DNA of 48,868 bases from assembly GCA_016926755.1 (NCBI GenBank), contig JAFGNZ010000193.1, positions 1-48,868 on the forward strand, read 5' to 3'. Both the position numbers and the translations under genes were made by a program. The notes beneath the pieces are model-generated. The model was not told where the DNA came from, searched no databases, and saw only the letters and a list, made by a program, of their open reading frames with translations. The DNA is from Myxococcaceae bacterium (GTDB lineage Bacteria > Myxococcota > Myxococcia > Myxococcales > Myxococcaceae). Below, piece after piece: positions 8,358 through 18,180 of this stretch (its first letter is position 1; every line of letters begins with the position of its first letter).

Positions 8358-11300
8358 ATGGCCCCGCAGATCTCGATCGATTTCTACGCCGCTCAGGCGG
8401 CGCACTCCTCTCTGATGCCGTTCCACCCGGTGGTGCGGCGGTGGTTCGCCGAGCGGCTGGGCGAGCCCTCGCGGCCCCAGGTGGAGGGCTGGCCGCTGAT
8501 CCAGGGCGGGCATGACGTCCTCATCGCCGCGCCCACGGGCAGCGGCAAGACGCTGACGGCCTTCCTGGCCGCGCTGGACGGGCTCTTCCGGCAGGCGCTG
8601 GAGGGCACGCTGCCGGATCACACCCAGGTGCTGTACGTGTCGCCGCTCAAGGCGCTGGGCAACGACGTGCAGAAGAACCTGCTGCAGCCGCTGGAGGAGC
8701 TGCTGGCGCGGGCTCGCGCGGAGGGCTTCGCGCCCCAGGAACTGCGCGTGCAGGTGCGCACCGGGGACACCTCCGCCTCCGAGCGCGCGCAGATGATCAA
8801 GCGCCCGCCGCACATCCTCATCACCACGCCGGAGTCGCTCTACCTCTACCTCACGGCGGACCGGGCCCGGGCCACGCTGCGCGCGGTGCGCACCGTCATC
8901 GTCGACGAGATCCACGCGCTGGCGCGGGACAAGCGGGGCAGCCACTTCACGCTCTCCATGGAGCGGCTCAAGGCGCTGACGGAGGTGCGCCCGCAGCTCA
9001 TCGGCCTGTCGGCCACGCAGAAGCCGCTGGACCGGATCGCCGCCTTCCTCACGGGCGCCTCGCACGTGGAGTGCAAGCGGGTGGAGGTGGGGCACCTGCG
9101 GCCGTGGGAGCTGAAGGTGGAGATCCCCGACGCGGAGCTGGGCTCGATGGCCACCCATGAGATGTGGGGGCAGATCTATGACCGGCTGGTGCAGCTCACC
9201 TCGGAGCACCGCACCACGCTGATCTTCGTCAACACGCGGAAGATGGCCGAGCGCGTGGCGCATGATCTCGGCGAGCGGATCGGCAAGGAGAAGGTGGCGG
9301 CGCACCACGGGAGCATGTCGCGGGAGATCCGCCTCTCGGCGGAGGAGCGGCTCAAGAGCGGGCAGCTCTCGGTGATGGTGGCCACCGCCTCGCTGGAGCT
9401 GGGCATCGACGTGGGCAACGTGGACCTGGTGGTGCAGCTGGGCAGCACGCGCGCCATCTCCGTGCTGCTGCAGCGGGTGGGCCGCGCCGGCCACTACAAG
9501 GGCGGCATCTCCAAGGGCATCCTCTTCGCGATGACGCGCGACGAGCTGGTGGAGTGCGTCGCGCTGCTCAACGCCGTGCGAGAGGGCGAGCTGGACGCGG
9601 TGCGCATCCCGGAGAAGCCGCTGGACGTGCTGGCGCAGCAGATCGTCGCCGCGTGCGCGTGCGAGGAGTGGGACGAGCGGGCGCTGTACTCCCTGTTCCA
9701 GCGCGCGTACCCGTACCGGGAGCTCACGTGGGAGGAGTACCTGGCGGTGCTGGAGACGCTCTCGGAGGGGATCTCCCTGCGCCGGGGCCGCAGCGGGGTG
9801 CACCTGCACCGCGATCGGGTGAACCACCGGCTGAAGGGGCGGCGAGGCGTGCGCATCACCGCGCTGACCAACGGCGGCGCCATCCCGGACACCTTCACCT
9901 TCGCCGTCACGGCGGAGCCGGAGGGCAAGGTGGTGGGGCAGCTGGACGAGGACTTCGCGGTGGAGTCCTCGCCGGGGGACATCTTCCTGCTGGGCTCCAC
10001 GGCGTGGCGCATCCAGCGCGTGCTGGGCAGCACGGTGCAGGTGGAGGACGCGAAGGGGGCGCCGCCCACGGTGCCCTTCTGGCGCGGCGAGGCCCCGGGG
10101 CGCACGGACGAGCTGTCGCTGCAGGTGGGCCGGCTGCGCGAGGAGCTGCCGCGGCACGAGGACCCCGCCGCCTTCCTGGAGAAGCAGCTGGGGGTGCCCG
10201 CGCCCGCGGCGGACGCGCTGCTGGGCTACCTGCGGCTGGGGCAGAAGATGCTGGGCGTGATGCCCAGCCACACCACGGTGGTGGCCGAGCGCTTCTTCGA
10301 CGAGGCGGGCGGCATGCAGCTCATCATCCACGCGCCCTTCGGCAGCCGCATCAACCGCGCCTGGGGCATGGCGCTGCGCAAGCGCTTCTGCCGCTCCTTC
10401 GACTTCGAGCTGCAGGCGGCGGCCACCGAGGACGGCATCCTCCTGTCCCTGGGCGAGCAGCACTCCTTCCCGCTGGGGGACATCTTCGACTTCCTCCACC
10501 CGGACAACGTGGAGGAGGTGCTGGTGCAGGCCATCCTCCAGGCGCCGCTGTTCGGCACGCGCTTCCGGTGGAACGCCACCCGCTCGCTGTCGCTCAACCG
10601 CTTCTCCGGGGGCAAGCGTGTGGCGCCCAACCTCCAGCGCGCCCGGAGCGAGGATCTGCTGGCGGCCGTCTTCCCCGCGCAGGTGGGCTGCCAGGACAAC
10701 CACGGCGGGGCTGACCTCGAGCTGCCGGATCACCCGCTGGTGAAGCAGACAATGGACGACTGCCTGCGCGAGGCCATGGACGTGGACGGCCTGCGCGAGG
10801 TGCTGCGCCGCCTCAGGGACGGGCGCATCCGCCTGGAGGCGCGGGACGTGCCGGAGCCCAGCGTCTTCGCGCACCAGATGATCCACAGCATGCCGTACAC
10901 CTTCCTGGATGACGCGCCGGCCGAGGAGCGGCGGGTGCGCAACGTGGCGCTGCGGCGGGCGCTGCCGGCCGAGGACGCGGCGGCCTTCGGGGCGCTGGAC
11001 GAGGCGGCCATTGCCCAGGTGGTGGAGGACGCGGCGCCGCCCATGCGGGACGCGGACGAGCTGCACGACGCGCTGCTGCAGCTGGTGATGCTGCGCGCGG
11101 AGGAGGTGCCTCGGGGGCTGGAGGTGCCGCTCTTCCAGCAGGGGCGGGTGGCGTGGCTGGAGCTGCCGGGCGGGCGCTTCCTGGTGCCGGCGGAGCGGGG
11201 CAGCGCGGCGCGAGCGCTCTTCCCGGACCGGGTGACGCAGCCGCCGCTGCCGGTGCTGGAGGGGGACCGGCCCATGGAGCGGGAGGCGGCGATGCTCCAG

Positions 11301-12692
11301 GTGGTGCGCGGGTACATGGAGATGCTGGGGCCGACGACGGCCGGCGAGCTGGCGCGGCGGATGCTGCTGGACGAGTCCGAGGTGAACTTCGCCCTGCACC
11401 AGCTAGAGGGCACGGGGGGAATCCTCCGCGGCCAGTTCCGCCCGGCGTCCGGCGCCCGCTCGCCGGAGGCGCCGCTGCCGCTCGAGTGGTGTGACCGGCG
11501 CCTGCTCCAGCGCATCCACCGGCTCACGGTGGGCCGGCTGCGCAAGGAGATCGAGCCGCTGAGCGCGCAGGACTTCATGCGCTTCCTCTTCCGGTGGCAC
11601 CACCTGGAGGAGGTGGACGCGCTGCGCGGCTCCACGGGCCTGCTCAAGGCCGTCTCGCTGCTGCAGGGCTACGAGGCGCCGGCCTCGGCCTGGGAGCGCT
11701 TCCTGCTGCCCGCGCGCATGAAGGGCTACACGGGCGAGCTGCTGGAGCGCGCGTGCTACGGCGGCGAGGTGGCCTGGGGCCGGCTGACGGTGAAGGACGC
11801 GCGGCCGGTGCCGGGGCCTCGCCGGGGAGCGCCGGTGGCCACGCTGGAGCCGGAGGCCCCCCGTGCGCGCGCTCCGCAGCCCACGCGCAACGCGAGCCTC
11901 ACCTTCGCGCGCCGGGAGGACCTGGACTGGATGCTGGCCTCCGCGCGCCCCAACGCGGTGCTCTCGGACGGGGGCGTGTGGCTGCCGCAGGAGCTGTCCG
12001 CCGCGGCGCGGGACGTGGTGGCGGTGCTGGAGCAGCGCGGGGCGTGCTTCTTCAATGATCTCGTCTCGCGCGCGCGCCGGCTGCCGGCGGAGGTGGAGGA
12101 CGCGCTGTGGGAGCTGGTGGCGAGAGGGCTCGTCACGGCGGACGCGGTGCAGAACCTGCGCGTGCTGCAGAGCCCGGTGCAGCGGCGGCGGCAGAAGCTG
12201 TTGCAGCGCGGCGGCCCGGGACGCTGGAGCCTGCTGGTGCCCTCCGAGCCGAAGCAGGCCGACGAGGTGTTGGAGCCGCTCGCGCGCCTGTTCCTCCAGC
12301 GCTACGGCATCATCTGGAGGGATCTGGCCATGCGCGAGGCGCTGGCGCCCACCTGGCGCGAGCTGCTGTTCGTGTACCGGCGGATGGAGGCGCGCGGGGA
12401 GGTGCGCGGCGGGCGCTTCGTGTCGGGCTTCGTGGGCGAGCAGTTCGCGCTCCCGGAGGCGGTGGACATGGCGCGGGCGGTGCGGCGCCAGGCGCCCTCG
12501 GGCATGCGGGTGCAGCTCTCGGCGGTGGATCCGCTCAACCTCACGGGCGTGGTGACGCCGGGGCCGCGGGTGCCCGCCATGGTGGGCAACGTCGTTACCT
12601 GGGTGGACGGCATTCCGCAGGGCGTGGACGCGCTCGCCGGGGACGAGGACGAGGGCACGGAGACGCCCGAGGGCGAGGCGGCGGCGAGCTGA
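8358..12692 (+). CDS. lhr: Lhr-family ATP-dependent DNA helicase
   Basis: A 1444-residue superfamily-2 helicase close in length and plan to bacterial Lhr. Visible motifs are Walker A APTGSGKT (58-65), motif Ia YVSPLKAL, TTPESLY, DEIH (183-186), SAT (218-220), and the motif V/VI region around LELGID and QRVGRAGH. A winged-helix/beta-barrel region and a long C-terminal extension follow, as in long-form Lhr. Lhr proteins are 3'-5' translocases that unwind RNA:DNA hybrids and are tied to DNA repair. The usual accessory nuclease or ligase genes are not adjacent, and no cysteine cluster like that of some Lhr-C-terminal proteins is seen. The start follows the first ATG; its ribosome-binding site is weak. 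Confidence 0.92.
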   Translation: MAPQISIDFYAAQAAHSSLMPFHPVVRRWFAERLGEPSRPQVEGWPLIQGGHDVLIAAPTGSGKTLTAFLAALDGLFRQALEGTLPDHTQVLYVSPLKALGNDVQKNLLQPLEELLARARAEGFAPQELRVQVRTGDTSASERAQMIKRPPHILITTPESLYLYLTADRARATLRAVRTVIVDEIHALARDKRGSHFTLSMERLKALTEVRPQLIGLSATQKPLDRIAAFLTGASHVECKRVEVGHLRPWELKVEIPDAELGSMATHEMWGQIYDRLVQLTSEHRTTLIFVNTRKMAERVAHDLGERIGKEKVAAHHGSMSREIRLSAEERLKSGQLSVMVATASLELGIDVGNVDLVVQLGSTRAISVLLQRVGRAGHYKGGISKGILFAMTRDELVECVALLNAVREGELDAVRIPEKPLDVLAQQIVAACACEEWDERALYSLFQRAYPYRELTWEEYLAVLETLSEGISLRRGRSGVHLHRDRVNHRLKGRRGVRITALTNGGAIPDTFTFAVTAEPEGKVVGQLDEDFAVESSPGDIFLLGSTAWRIQRVLGSTVQVEDAKGAPPTVPFWRGEAPGRTDELSLQVGRLREELPRHEDPAAFLEKQLGVPAPAADALLGYLRLGQKMLGVMPSHTTVVAERFFDEAGGMQLIIHAPFGSRINRAWGMALRKRFCRSFDFELQAAATEDGILLSLGEQHSFPLGDIFDFLHPDNVEEVLVQAILQAPLFGTRFRWNATRSLSLNRFSGGKRVAPNLQRARSEDLLAAVFPAQVGCQDNHGGADLELPDHPLVKQTMDDCLREAMDVDGLREVLRRLRDGRIRLEARDVPEPSVFAHQMIHSMPYTFLDDAPAEERRVRNVALRRALPAEDAAAFGALDEAAIAQVVEDAAPPMRDADELHDALLQLVMLRAEEVPRGLEVPLFQQGRVAWLELPGGRFLVPAERGSAARALFPDRVTQPPLPVLEGDRPMEREAAMLQVVRGYMEMLGPTTAGELARRMLLDESEVNFALHQLEGTGGILRGQFRPASGARSPEAPLPLEWCDRRLLQRIHRLTVGRLRKEIEPLSAQDFMRFLFRWHHLEEVDALRGSTGLLKAVSLLQGYEAPASAWERFLLPARMKGYTGELLERACYGGEVAWGRLTVKDARPVPGPRRGAPVATLEPEAPRARAPQPTRNASLTFARREDLDWMLASARPNAVLSDGGVWLPQELSAAARDVVAVLEQRGACFFNDLVSRARRLPAEVEDALWELVARGLVTADAVQNLRVLQSPVQRRRQKLLQRGGPGRWSLLVPSEPKQADEVLEPLARLFLQRYGIIWRDLAMREALAPTWRELLFVYRRMEARGEVRGGRFVSGFVGEQFALPEAVDMARAVRRQAPSGMRVQLSAVDPLNLTGVVTPGPRVPAMVGNVVTWVDGIPQGVDALAGDEDEGTETPEGEAAAS

Positions 12693-12742
12693 GCCAGGGG
12701 TGAGCTGCTAGGGTTCCCCTGTCCGAGCGAGGGGAAACGCCG

Positions 12743-15268
12743 ATGCGCCGTCTACTCATACTGGGGCTGCTGCTGCTCACCGCCTGTCCGAAGGAGGAGA
12801 AGGAGGAGGAGGTGCCGGTCACCACGGGCCTCATCCAGGGCAAGCTGAACCCGTTCAAGGGCGCGGGGCAGTCCGCGGAGCCGACGGTCGCCCGCCCCCC
12901 GTTGCTCCAGGGGGAGAGCGCGGAGGCAGTCTCCCGAGCCATCTCCCGGGCGCTGGCGCGGCAGCAGCAGCAGCGGTTGGAGGTAGGCCGCTCCTCCCTG
13001 GAGGTGTCGCAACCGCTCGCGCGGCTCCCCGCGACGGAGCTCACCATCCCCGGTGAAGTCATCGTCCGCTTCGAGCGGGCGGGGCTGAGCGCGGCGCTGG
13101 CCGTGGAGGAGCTGAAGGTGCCTGGCTACCGCGTGGTGCACAAGGGCTACGCCAGCGAGCACCTGCACCTGCTGGGCTTCGAGCCGCTCGACGGCCGCGG
13201 GCTGACGGTGGCGGAGACGGGCCAGCTCGCCGCGCAGGTGGCGGAGTTACCCGGCGTGCGCTTCGCGGAGAACAACCTGCGCATGTACCCGTTCCGGACG
13301 CCCAACGACAGGAACTACCCCGGGCAGTGGCACTACCCCGCGATCAACCTGCCAGCCGCCTGGGAGGTGAGCGTGGGCGCCGCCGCCGTGACGGTGGCCG
13401 TGCTGGACAGCGGGATCGGCGTCCACCCGGATCTCACCCCGCGCATCGTCGGCGGCTACGACATGATCTCGGACGCGGCCAGCGCGGGGGATGGCGACGG
13501 GCGCGACGGCGACCCCACGGACATGGGGAAGGACGAGCCAGGAGGAGGCTCCTCGTGGCACGGCACCCACGTGGCGGGCACGCTCGGCGCGGCGACGGAC
13601 AACGCTGACGGGGTGGCGGGGGTGACGTGGGCCGCGCGCATCGTGCCGGTGCGCGTGCTCGGCAGGGCAGGGGCCAGCATGTTCGATGTCGTCGCGGCGA
13701 TGAGCTGGGCCGCGGGTGGCAGCGTGCCGGGGCTGCCCCCCAACCCGCACCCCGCGAGGGTCGTCAACATGAGCCTCGGGGGAGCCGCCCCGCCGCAGCA
13801 GGCGTACCAGGACGTCATCGACGAGCGCCTGGCGGCGGCCGGCACCCTCTTCGTCATGGCCGCGGGCAACGAGAACACGAACGCGGCCAACATCACGCCC
13901 TGCAACCAGCAGAACGTCCTCTGCGTGGGCGCGACGAACTTCGCCGGCCGGCGCAGCAGCTACTCCAACTTCGGCGCTCCGGTGGACGTGATGGCCGCGG
14001 GCGGCGAGATGACCGAGGACCTCAACGGAGACAAGCACCCGGATGGGGTGCTCTCCACCTGGTTCGACGCGAGCGGCCAGCCGGCCTACACCATCAAGCA
14101 GGGGACGAGCTTCGCCGCTCCGCACGTGGCGGGGGTGGTGGCGCTGATGCTGGCGGTGGATCCGAGCCTGAGCCTGGCGCAGGTGGAGAACATCCTGACG
14201 CTCACCGCGAGCGCGAGCAGCCAGTGCCCCGAGGGCTGTGGCGCGGGCCTGGTGAACGCGCAGGCGGCGCTCAAGAAGGTGGCGGGAGGCTCCGAGGGGG
14301 ATCCGCCCAGGCTGGGCGTCACCACCTCGCTGCTGTCCTTCCGCGGCGGTGGCGAGGCGCAGCGGCTCCTCCTCTCCAACCTGGGCGCCGGCACGTTGCG
14401 GGTGACGGTGGCGAAGTCGGGGCCGCAGGCCTCGGCGGTGTCCCTCCCGACCGACACGGTGTCCGTGCCGGCCTTTGGCACGAAGCCGCTGGTGGTGGAG
14501 GTGAACACGGCGGGGCTGGCGGACGGGGAGTACTCGGCGACCCTCGCGCTGACGGGGACGAATGAGGACACCGGCGCGGAGGCGGGCACGGCGACGGTGG
14601 CGGTGAGGATCCGGGTGGGCGTGGCGGCGGACCGGGATGCGGTCATCCTCTTCGCGTGGCAGGACGAGCTGAAGGCGTGGCACATCGAGGAGGAGGCCGC
14701 GGCGGTGGTGACGGTCGCGTCCGGCTACCAGTACTCCATCCAGCTGCCGCCGAGGACGTACTACACGGTGGCGGGCATCGACGACGACGCGGATGGCAAG
14801 TTCTTCGAGGATGGTGAGCGTACGGGCTTCTGGCGGAACGTGGATGACTTCGAGCCCATCCCGCTGGAGGTGGGGCAGACGGTGTCGGGCATCAACTTCG
14901 ATCTGGTGCCGCTGGCGACCATCGACGACACGCCGGCGCTGGTGGTGGGGAGCGCGTGTAGCAGCAACGCGGAGTGCCCGGACGGCGGCCAGTGTGAGCT
15001 GGGCTACCCGGGGGGGTACTGCACCCGGGAGTGCGCGACGCAGCCGTGCCCGGCGGGCTCCAAGTGCTACGTCGTGAACTCCTCCACGGGGGCGAAGGCC
15101 TGCCTCGCGAGCTGCTCGGCGCCGGGCCAGGGGCGGAGCGACTGCCGCGCGGACTACGTCTGCTACGACGATAGGGCGGGAGCGGGCGAGTGCCTGCCGA
15201 GCTGCGGCGTCTTGAACATCTGCGGGGGGGCGACCCCCACCTGCGCCGCCAGTGGCTACTGCCAGTAA
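12743..15268 (+). CDS. Subtilisin-like (S8) serine protease lipoprotein with cysteine-rich tail
   Basis: An 841-residue exported protease. The N-terminus is a lipoprotein signal with lipobox LLTAC (Cys15). An inhibitor-like propeptide (VIVRFERAGLS..) precedes the catalytic domain. The catalytic triad is Asp222 (VAVLDSG), His273 (HGTHVAG) and Ser456 (GTSFAAPHVAG), with oxyanion Asn in MAAGNEN, so it should be active. After the protease come a beta-rich domain of about 200 residues and a C-terminal region of about 100 residues with many spaced cysteines (CSSNAECPDGGQC, CPAGSKC, CGVLNIC), which are probably disulfide-bonded. This fits a secreted or surface protease of a predatory or saprophytic myxobacterium. 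It converges on a histidine kinase gene. Confidence 0.93.
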   Translation: MRRLLILGLLLLTACPKEEKEEEVPVTTGLIQGKLNPFKGAGQSAEPTVARPPLLQGESAEAVSRAISRALARQQQQRLEVGRSSLEVSQPLARLPATELTIPGEVIVRFERAGLSAALAVEELKVPGYRVVHKGYASEHLHLLGFEPLDGRGLTVAETGQLAAQVAELPGVRFAENNLRMYPFRTPNDRNYPGQWHYPAINLPAAWEVSVGAAAVTVAVLDSGIGVHPDLTPRIVGGYDMISDAASAGDGDGRDGDPTDMGKDEPGGGSSWHGTHVAGTLGAATDNADGVAGVTWAARIVPVRVLGRAGASMFDVVAAMSWAAGGSVPGLPPNPHPARVVNMSLGGAAPPQQAYQDVIDERLAAAGTLFVMAAGNENTNAANITPCNQQNVLCVGATNFAGRRSSYSNFGAPVDVMAAGGEMTEDLNGDKHPDGVLSTWFDASGQPAYTIKQGTSFAAPHVAGVVALMLAVDPSLSLAQVENILTLTASASSQCPEGCGAGLVNAQAALKKVAGGSEGDPPRLGVTTSLLSFRGGGEAQRLLLSNLGAGTLRVTVAKSGPQASAVSLPTDTVSVPAFGTKPLVVEVNTAGLADGEYSATLALTGTNEDTGAEAGTATVAVRIRVGVAADRDAVILFAWQDELKAWHIEEEAAAVVTVASGYQYSIQLPPRTYYTVAGIDDDADGKFFEDGERTGFWRNVDDFEPIPLEVGQTVSGINFDLVPLATIDDTPALVVGSACSSNAECPDGGQCELGYPGGYCTRECATQPCPAGSKCYVVNSSTGAKACLASCSAPGQGRSDCRADYVCYDDRAGAGECLPSCGVLNICGGATPTCAASGYCQ

Positions 15269-15280
15269 GGCCGGGCCACG

Positions 15281-15300
15281 GCTCGCCAGGGCGTGCGAGC
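15281..15300. terminator. Possible hairpin between convergent genes
   Basis: GCTCGC and GCGAGC form a 6-bp inverted repeat in the 49-base gap between the protease and the convergent kinase gene. There is no T-run, so the terminator role is tentative. Confidence 0.22.
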
Positions 15301-15317
15301 AGCGCCTCGCGCGAGCC

Positions 15318-17027
15318 TCAGTTCGCGGGCCTGGCGGAGGGGAGGGTGACGCGGAAGGTGGTGCCTTGGTTGAGCTCGCTCTCCACGGCGATGGAGCCGC
15401 CGAGCGCGGTGATGATGCTGTGGACGAGCGCGAGCCCCAGCCCCGTGCCTTCCCCCACGGGCTTCGTCGTGAAGAACGGATCGAAGATGCGCTCCAGGTT
15501 CTCTCGAGGGATGCCGCAGCCCGTGTCGCGAACCTCCACCAGGACCAGGCCCGTGGGCTCCTGGCGCGCCGCCACGCGGACCTCGTGCTGCTCGGCGCGG
15601 CCCTCGGGGATGGCCTGCGCCGCGTTGATGAGCAGGTTGAGGAACACCTGTCCCAGGCGTGACGCGCTGCCTGGCACCCGCGGCACCTCCCCCAGCTCCT
15701 CCACGAGCCGCGCGCGGCGGCGGATCTCATGCGCGGCGATCTTCACCGCGGCGCGCAACACCTCCTTCAGGTCCACCTGCCCGGTGCTGGCGTCATCCGG
15801 GCGCGACAGCATCTTGAGATCCTGGACGATGACGCGCACCCGCTCGGCGCCCTCCTTCGCCTCGGACAGCGCGGTCAGCAGCTCCCGCCGGTCCTCCTCG
15901 GACATGGAGGTGGCCTGCGTGTCGTGGAGCTCGCTTTGCAGGTAGTGGAGGTTGGTGATCACGTAGGTCAGCGGGTTGTTGATCTCGTGTCCCACGCCCG
16001 CGGCGAGCCGGCCCATGGCCGCCAGCCGGTCGGCGAACATGAGCTGCGCCTGCATGGTCTGGAGCTGGTGCAGGCTGTTGGCCAGCTGGGAGTTGGCGCT
16101 CTCGAGCTCCAGGGTGCGCGCGCGCACCACCTGCTCCAGCGCGGCGTTGTAGCGGAGGAGGTCGCGCTCGGCCGTCTCCACGTCTCGGCGACGCTCGTGC
16201 TCGGCCGTCTCCGCCTCGGCCTGCCGCATCCGCTCCTTCTCGGCCAGGCTCTCTCGCAGCTCCTGGGCCAGCCGATTGATGGCTTGCGCGAGCGCGCCCA
16301 GCTCATCCTCGCGTGAGGCGGGGAGCTCTGCCTTGAGGTCTCCGCCGCGGATGCGATCGGTGCCGGCCCGGAGCTCGGCCAGCTCACGCGGCACGGGTAG
16401 CAGGAGCAGCACAGCCAGCAGCCCCAGCAGCAGGCCCGCCGCGACGGGGGCGAGCCCGCCAGCCTGCTGGGCCCGGTGGAGGTGCTCGTCCAGCAGCGCC
16501 TGGAGCTTGCGCTGCTTCTCGATCTTTGCGCCCATGGCCTTGTCGAGGTGGGGGCCCACCTCCTGCTCATAGGTTGCGAATAGCTCCCACCACCCCGAGG
16601 GGGCGGGCGATGAGCTGACCGTAGCTGGTCGCAGGACGACCTCCGCGCCCTCCGCCCACTGTCGCCGGGCCTCGTAGAGGGCTTGGAGGAGCTGCGGCTC
16701 GTTCACATCTCCCGGGAGCTCCTGCCACTGCTGCTCGGTGCGGAGGCCTTCCTGGAGCTTCTCGAGATCCTCGTGGAGGAGCTGCTCGTGCTCGCGCAGG
16801 AGCTCTCGGGTCTCTGTCCCCAGGCGCCCCGCCTGGAGCATGCGCCCGAGGTAGGTCCATGCGCGGCTCTGCATCCCTGCAAAGAGGCCGAGCTGCTGGT
16901 CCAGGGCGGAGATCCGGGCGCGGAGCTCCCGTGCGCGCGAGGCGCTCTGGAAGAGCACGCCCCCCATGGCGGCCACGAGGCCGAGCGCCACGCCCACGAA
17001 CAGCAGGATCCTGGTCCGGATCGACAT
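15318..17027 (-). CDS. Membrane sensor histidine kinase (periplasmic domain, HAMP, HisKA, HATPase)
   Basis: A 569-residue kinase. A first membrane helix (about 7-27), an extracytoplasmic helical domain (about 28-190) and a second helix (about 191-212) are followed by HAMP (PRELAELRAGTDRIRGGDL..) and a long charged coiled coil (about 250-330). The phospho-acceptor is His347 in GVGHEINNP, with N-box NLLINAAQAI, G1 DTGCGIP, F-box IFDPFFTT and G2 GTGLGLALV. It is complete and probably active. The four-helix-bundle sensor resembles those of chemoreceptor-like kinases; the ligand is unknown. No partner response regulator is adjacent, so it is an orphan kinase, as is common in myxobacteria. The ATG has no obvious ribosome-binding site. 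Confidence 0.92.
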   Translation of the reverse strand: MSIRTRILLFVGVALGLVAAMGGVLFQSASRARELRARISALDQQLGLFAGMQSRAWTYLGRMLQAGRLGTETRELLREHEQLLHEDLEKLQEGLRTEQQWQELPGDVNEPQLLQALYEARRQWAEGAEVVLRPATVSSSPAPSGWWELFATYEQEVGPHLDKAMGAKIEKQRKLQALLDEHLHRAQQAGGLAPVAAGLLLGLLAVLLLLPVPRELAELRAGTDRIRGGDLKAELPASREDELGALAQAINRLAQELRESLAEKERMRQAEAETAEHERRRDVETAERDLLRYNAALEQVVRARTLELESANSQLANSLHQLQTMQAQLMFADRLAAMGRLAAGVGHEINNPLTYVITNLHYLQSELHDTQATSMSEEDRRELLTALSEAKEGAERVRVIVQDLKMLSRPDDASTGQVDLKEVLRAAVKIAAHEIRRRARLVEELGEVPRVPGSASRLGQVFLNLLINAAQAIPEGRAEQHEVRVAARQEPTGLVLVEVRDTGCGIPRENLERIFDPFFTTKPVGEGTGLGLALVHSIITALGGSIAVESELNQGTTFRVTLPSARPAN

Positions 17028-17126
17028 ATGGAGGGGGGATTAAGGGAAACGTGGCGCGCGCACAAGCCACCCTTGCATTGGGGCACGCGGTGAGAGGCAT
17101 TGCGCCCGACATGAAGGGGAAGGCCA

Positions 17127-17186
17127 CCGTCCGGCACCGTGGACGCCCGTCCGGCGCCGTGGACGCCCGTCCGGCGACGTGGACGC
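17127..17186. repeat. Three tandem copies of a 20-bp unit
   Basis: The unit CCGTCCGGCGCCGTGGACGC occurs at 17127-17146, 17147-17166 and 17167-17186, with copies differing only at one or two central positions. It lies in the 337-base gap (17028-17364) between the divergent histidine kinase and the cysteine-rich protein gene. I recognise nothing else in this gap. Tandem operator sites or replication slippage are both possible. Confidence 0.85.
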
Positions 17187-17364
17187 TCAGGGGGGAATTC
17201 CTGGACCTCACGTCAGCGGTACCGGAGGTCGGCGCGCGCAACAGCCCGAGATGACAGGGCTTCGACGGCAATCCGGGCCTGACGAGCTGCGCGGAGAAGG
17301 GCTGGCCTGGGACGTGCATCAACCGTTCGCCAACACGAATCCACGTAGTCCACCGAGGGTCCGC

Positions 17365-18144
17365 ATGTCGTCCAGGCTGTTGGGCGTGATGATGTCGTTG
17401 TTCCTGTCCCTTCCCTTTCTTGCGCTCGCGCAGACAGAAGTCTGCGAGCCGTCCCAGGTCGAGCCCTGTCAGCTCGCCAATGGCTGTGGGGGGACGAAGG
17501 TCTGCAACCGCTTGGGGACAGGGTATGGGCAATGCAAGTCGGATCCGGAATCCGTGCTCGGAGCAGCCTGCACTGGGTGTGGCGGGAGGGCAGGGACGAT
17601 GGTCTGCGACTGGTTCGGGAACTACACCGGCTGCCGGGTAGCGGATCTCGAGAGCTGCAACAACTGCGATGACAATGGCGACGGGTTCAAGGACAACGAT
17701 GTGGGCGTCCGCCAGGACAACTCTCTCGTGAGCGTCTGCAACCCGAACGCGTGCAGCGTGGCGGGCCACAAGACTTGCATCAACGGGGCGTGGAGTTCCT
17801 GCAGTGGATGTGGCGGGACGGCCCCGTGCACGGGCTGCCGGAATAAGAGCGGCACGACATCCTGCGACTGGAACTGCGGCAAGGGCGTGTGCAACGTTGG
17901 CCCGGAGACCTGCAACGACTGCGATGACAACGCCGACGGCTACCAGGACAACGCGCCCGGCGTCCCCCTGCACAACTCGCTGACGCTGACCTGCGGCCCC
18001 AACGTCTGTGGCCAGGCGGGCACGCAGGCGTGCACCGACGGTGTTCCCTCGACCTGCGTGTTCGCCGAGGGCTGCAACAACTGCGACGACGACAGTGACG
18101 GCGTCGTGGACGAAGGACTGTCCTGCCAGCCGTGTGACTTGTGA
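17365..18144 (+). CDS. Secreted cysteine-rich protein with MopE-like acidic repeats
   Basis: A 259-residue protein with a Sec signal peptide (LFLSLPFLALAQ, cleavage after ALA). The mature part is rich in Cys, Asp, Asn and Gly. Three copies of a motif of the type CNxCDDNxDGxxDN begin at Cys98, Cys183 and Cys237. Related Asp-rich motifs in MopE-like and other myxobacterial surface proteins are thought to bind calcium or copper; that role is inferred here. Between them are CxGCGGT-type segments that may form disulfides. It precedes a small lipoprotein and the RHS protein on the same strand, with gaps of 36 and 63 bases, so the three may be co-transcribed. ATG is chosen because it immediately precedes the signal peptide. 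Confidence 0.8.
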   Translation: MSSRLLGVMMSLFLSLPFLALAQTEVCEPSQVEPCQLANGCGGTKVCNRLGTGYGQCKSDPESVLGAACTGCGGRAGTMVCDWFGNYTGCRVADLESCNNCDDNGDGFKDNDVGVRQDNSLVSVCNPNACSVAGHKTCINGAWSSCSGCGGTAPCTGCRNKSGTTSCDWNCGKGVCNVGPETCNDCDDNADGYQDNAPGVPLHNSLTLTCGPNVCGQAGTQACTDGVPSTCVFAEGCNNCDDDSDGVVDEGLSCQPCDL

Positions 18145-18180
18145 GCCAGGGCCCGCGTGGCCGGCTCTTGGAGATCCATC

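Noticed and set aside
8340-11399. Open frame of about 1000 codons on the minus strand opposite the Lhr gene
   Set aside because: It is a by-product of strong G/C third-position bias: it is rich in His, Arg, Gln and Leu, has no motif, and lies opposite a well-supported helicase.
13247-15730. Long minus-strand frame across the S8 protease and the kinase 3' end
   Set aside because: It crosses two convergent genes with clear catalytic residues and contains only low-complexity His/Arg-rich sequence.
17127-17186. CRISPR array
   Set aside because: The units are directly adjacent with no spacers, and no cas genes are present.
16859-17254. Plus-strand frame running through the 20-bp repeats
   Set aside because: It begins inside the opposite-strand histidine kinase, has no start signal, and its translation is low-complexity Arg/Gly/Pro sequence.
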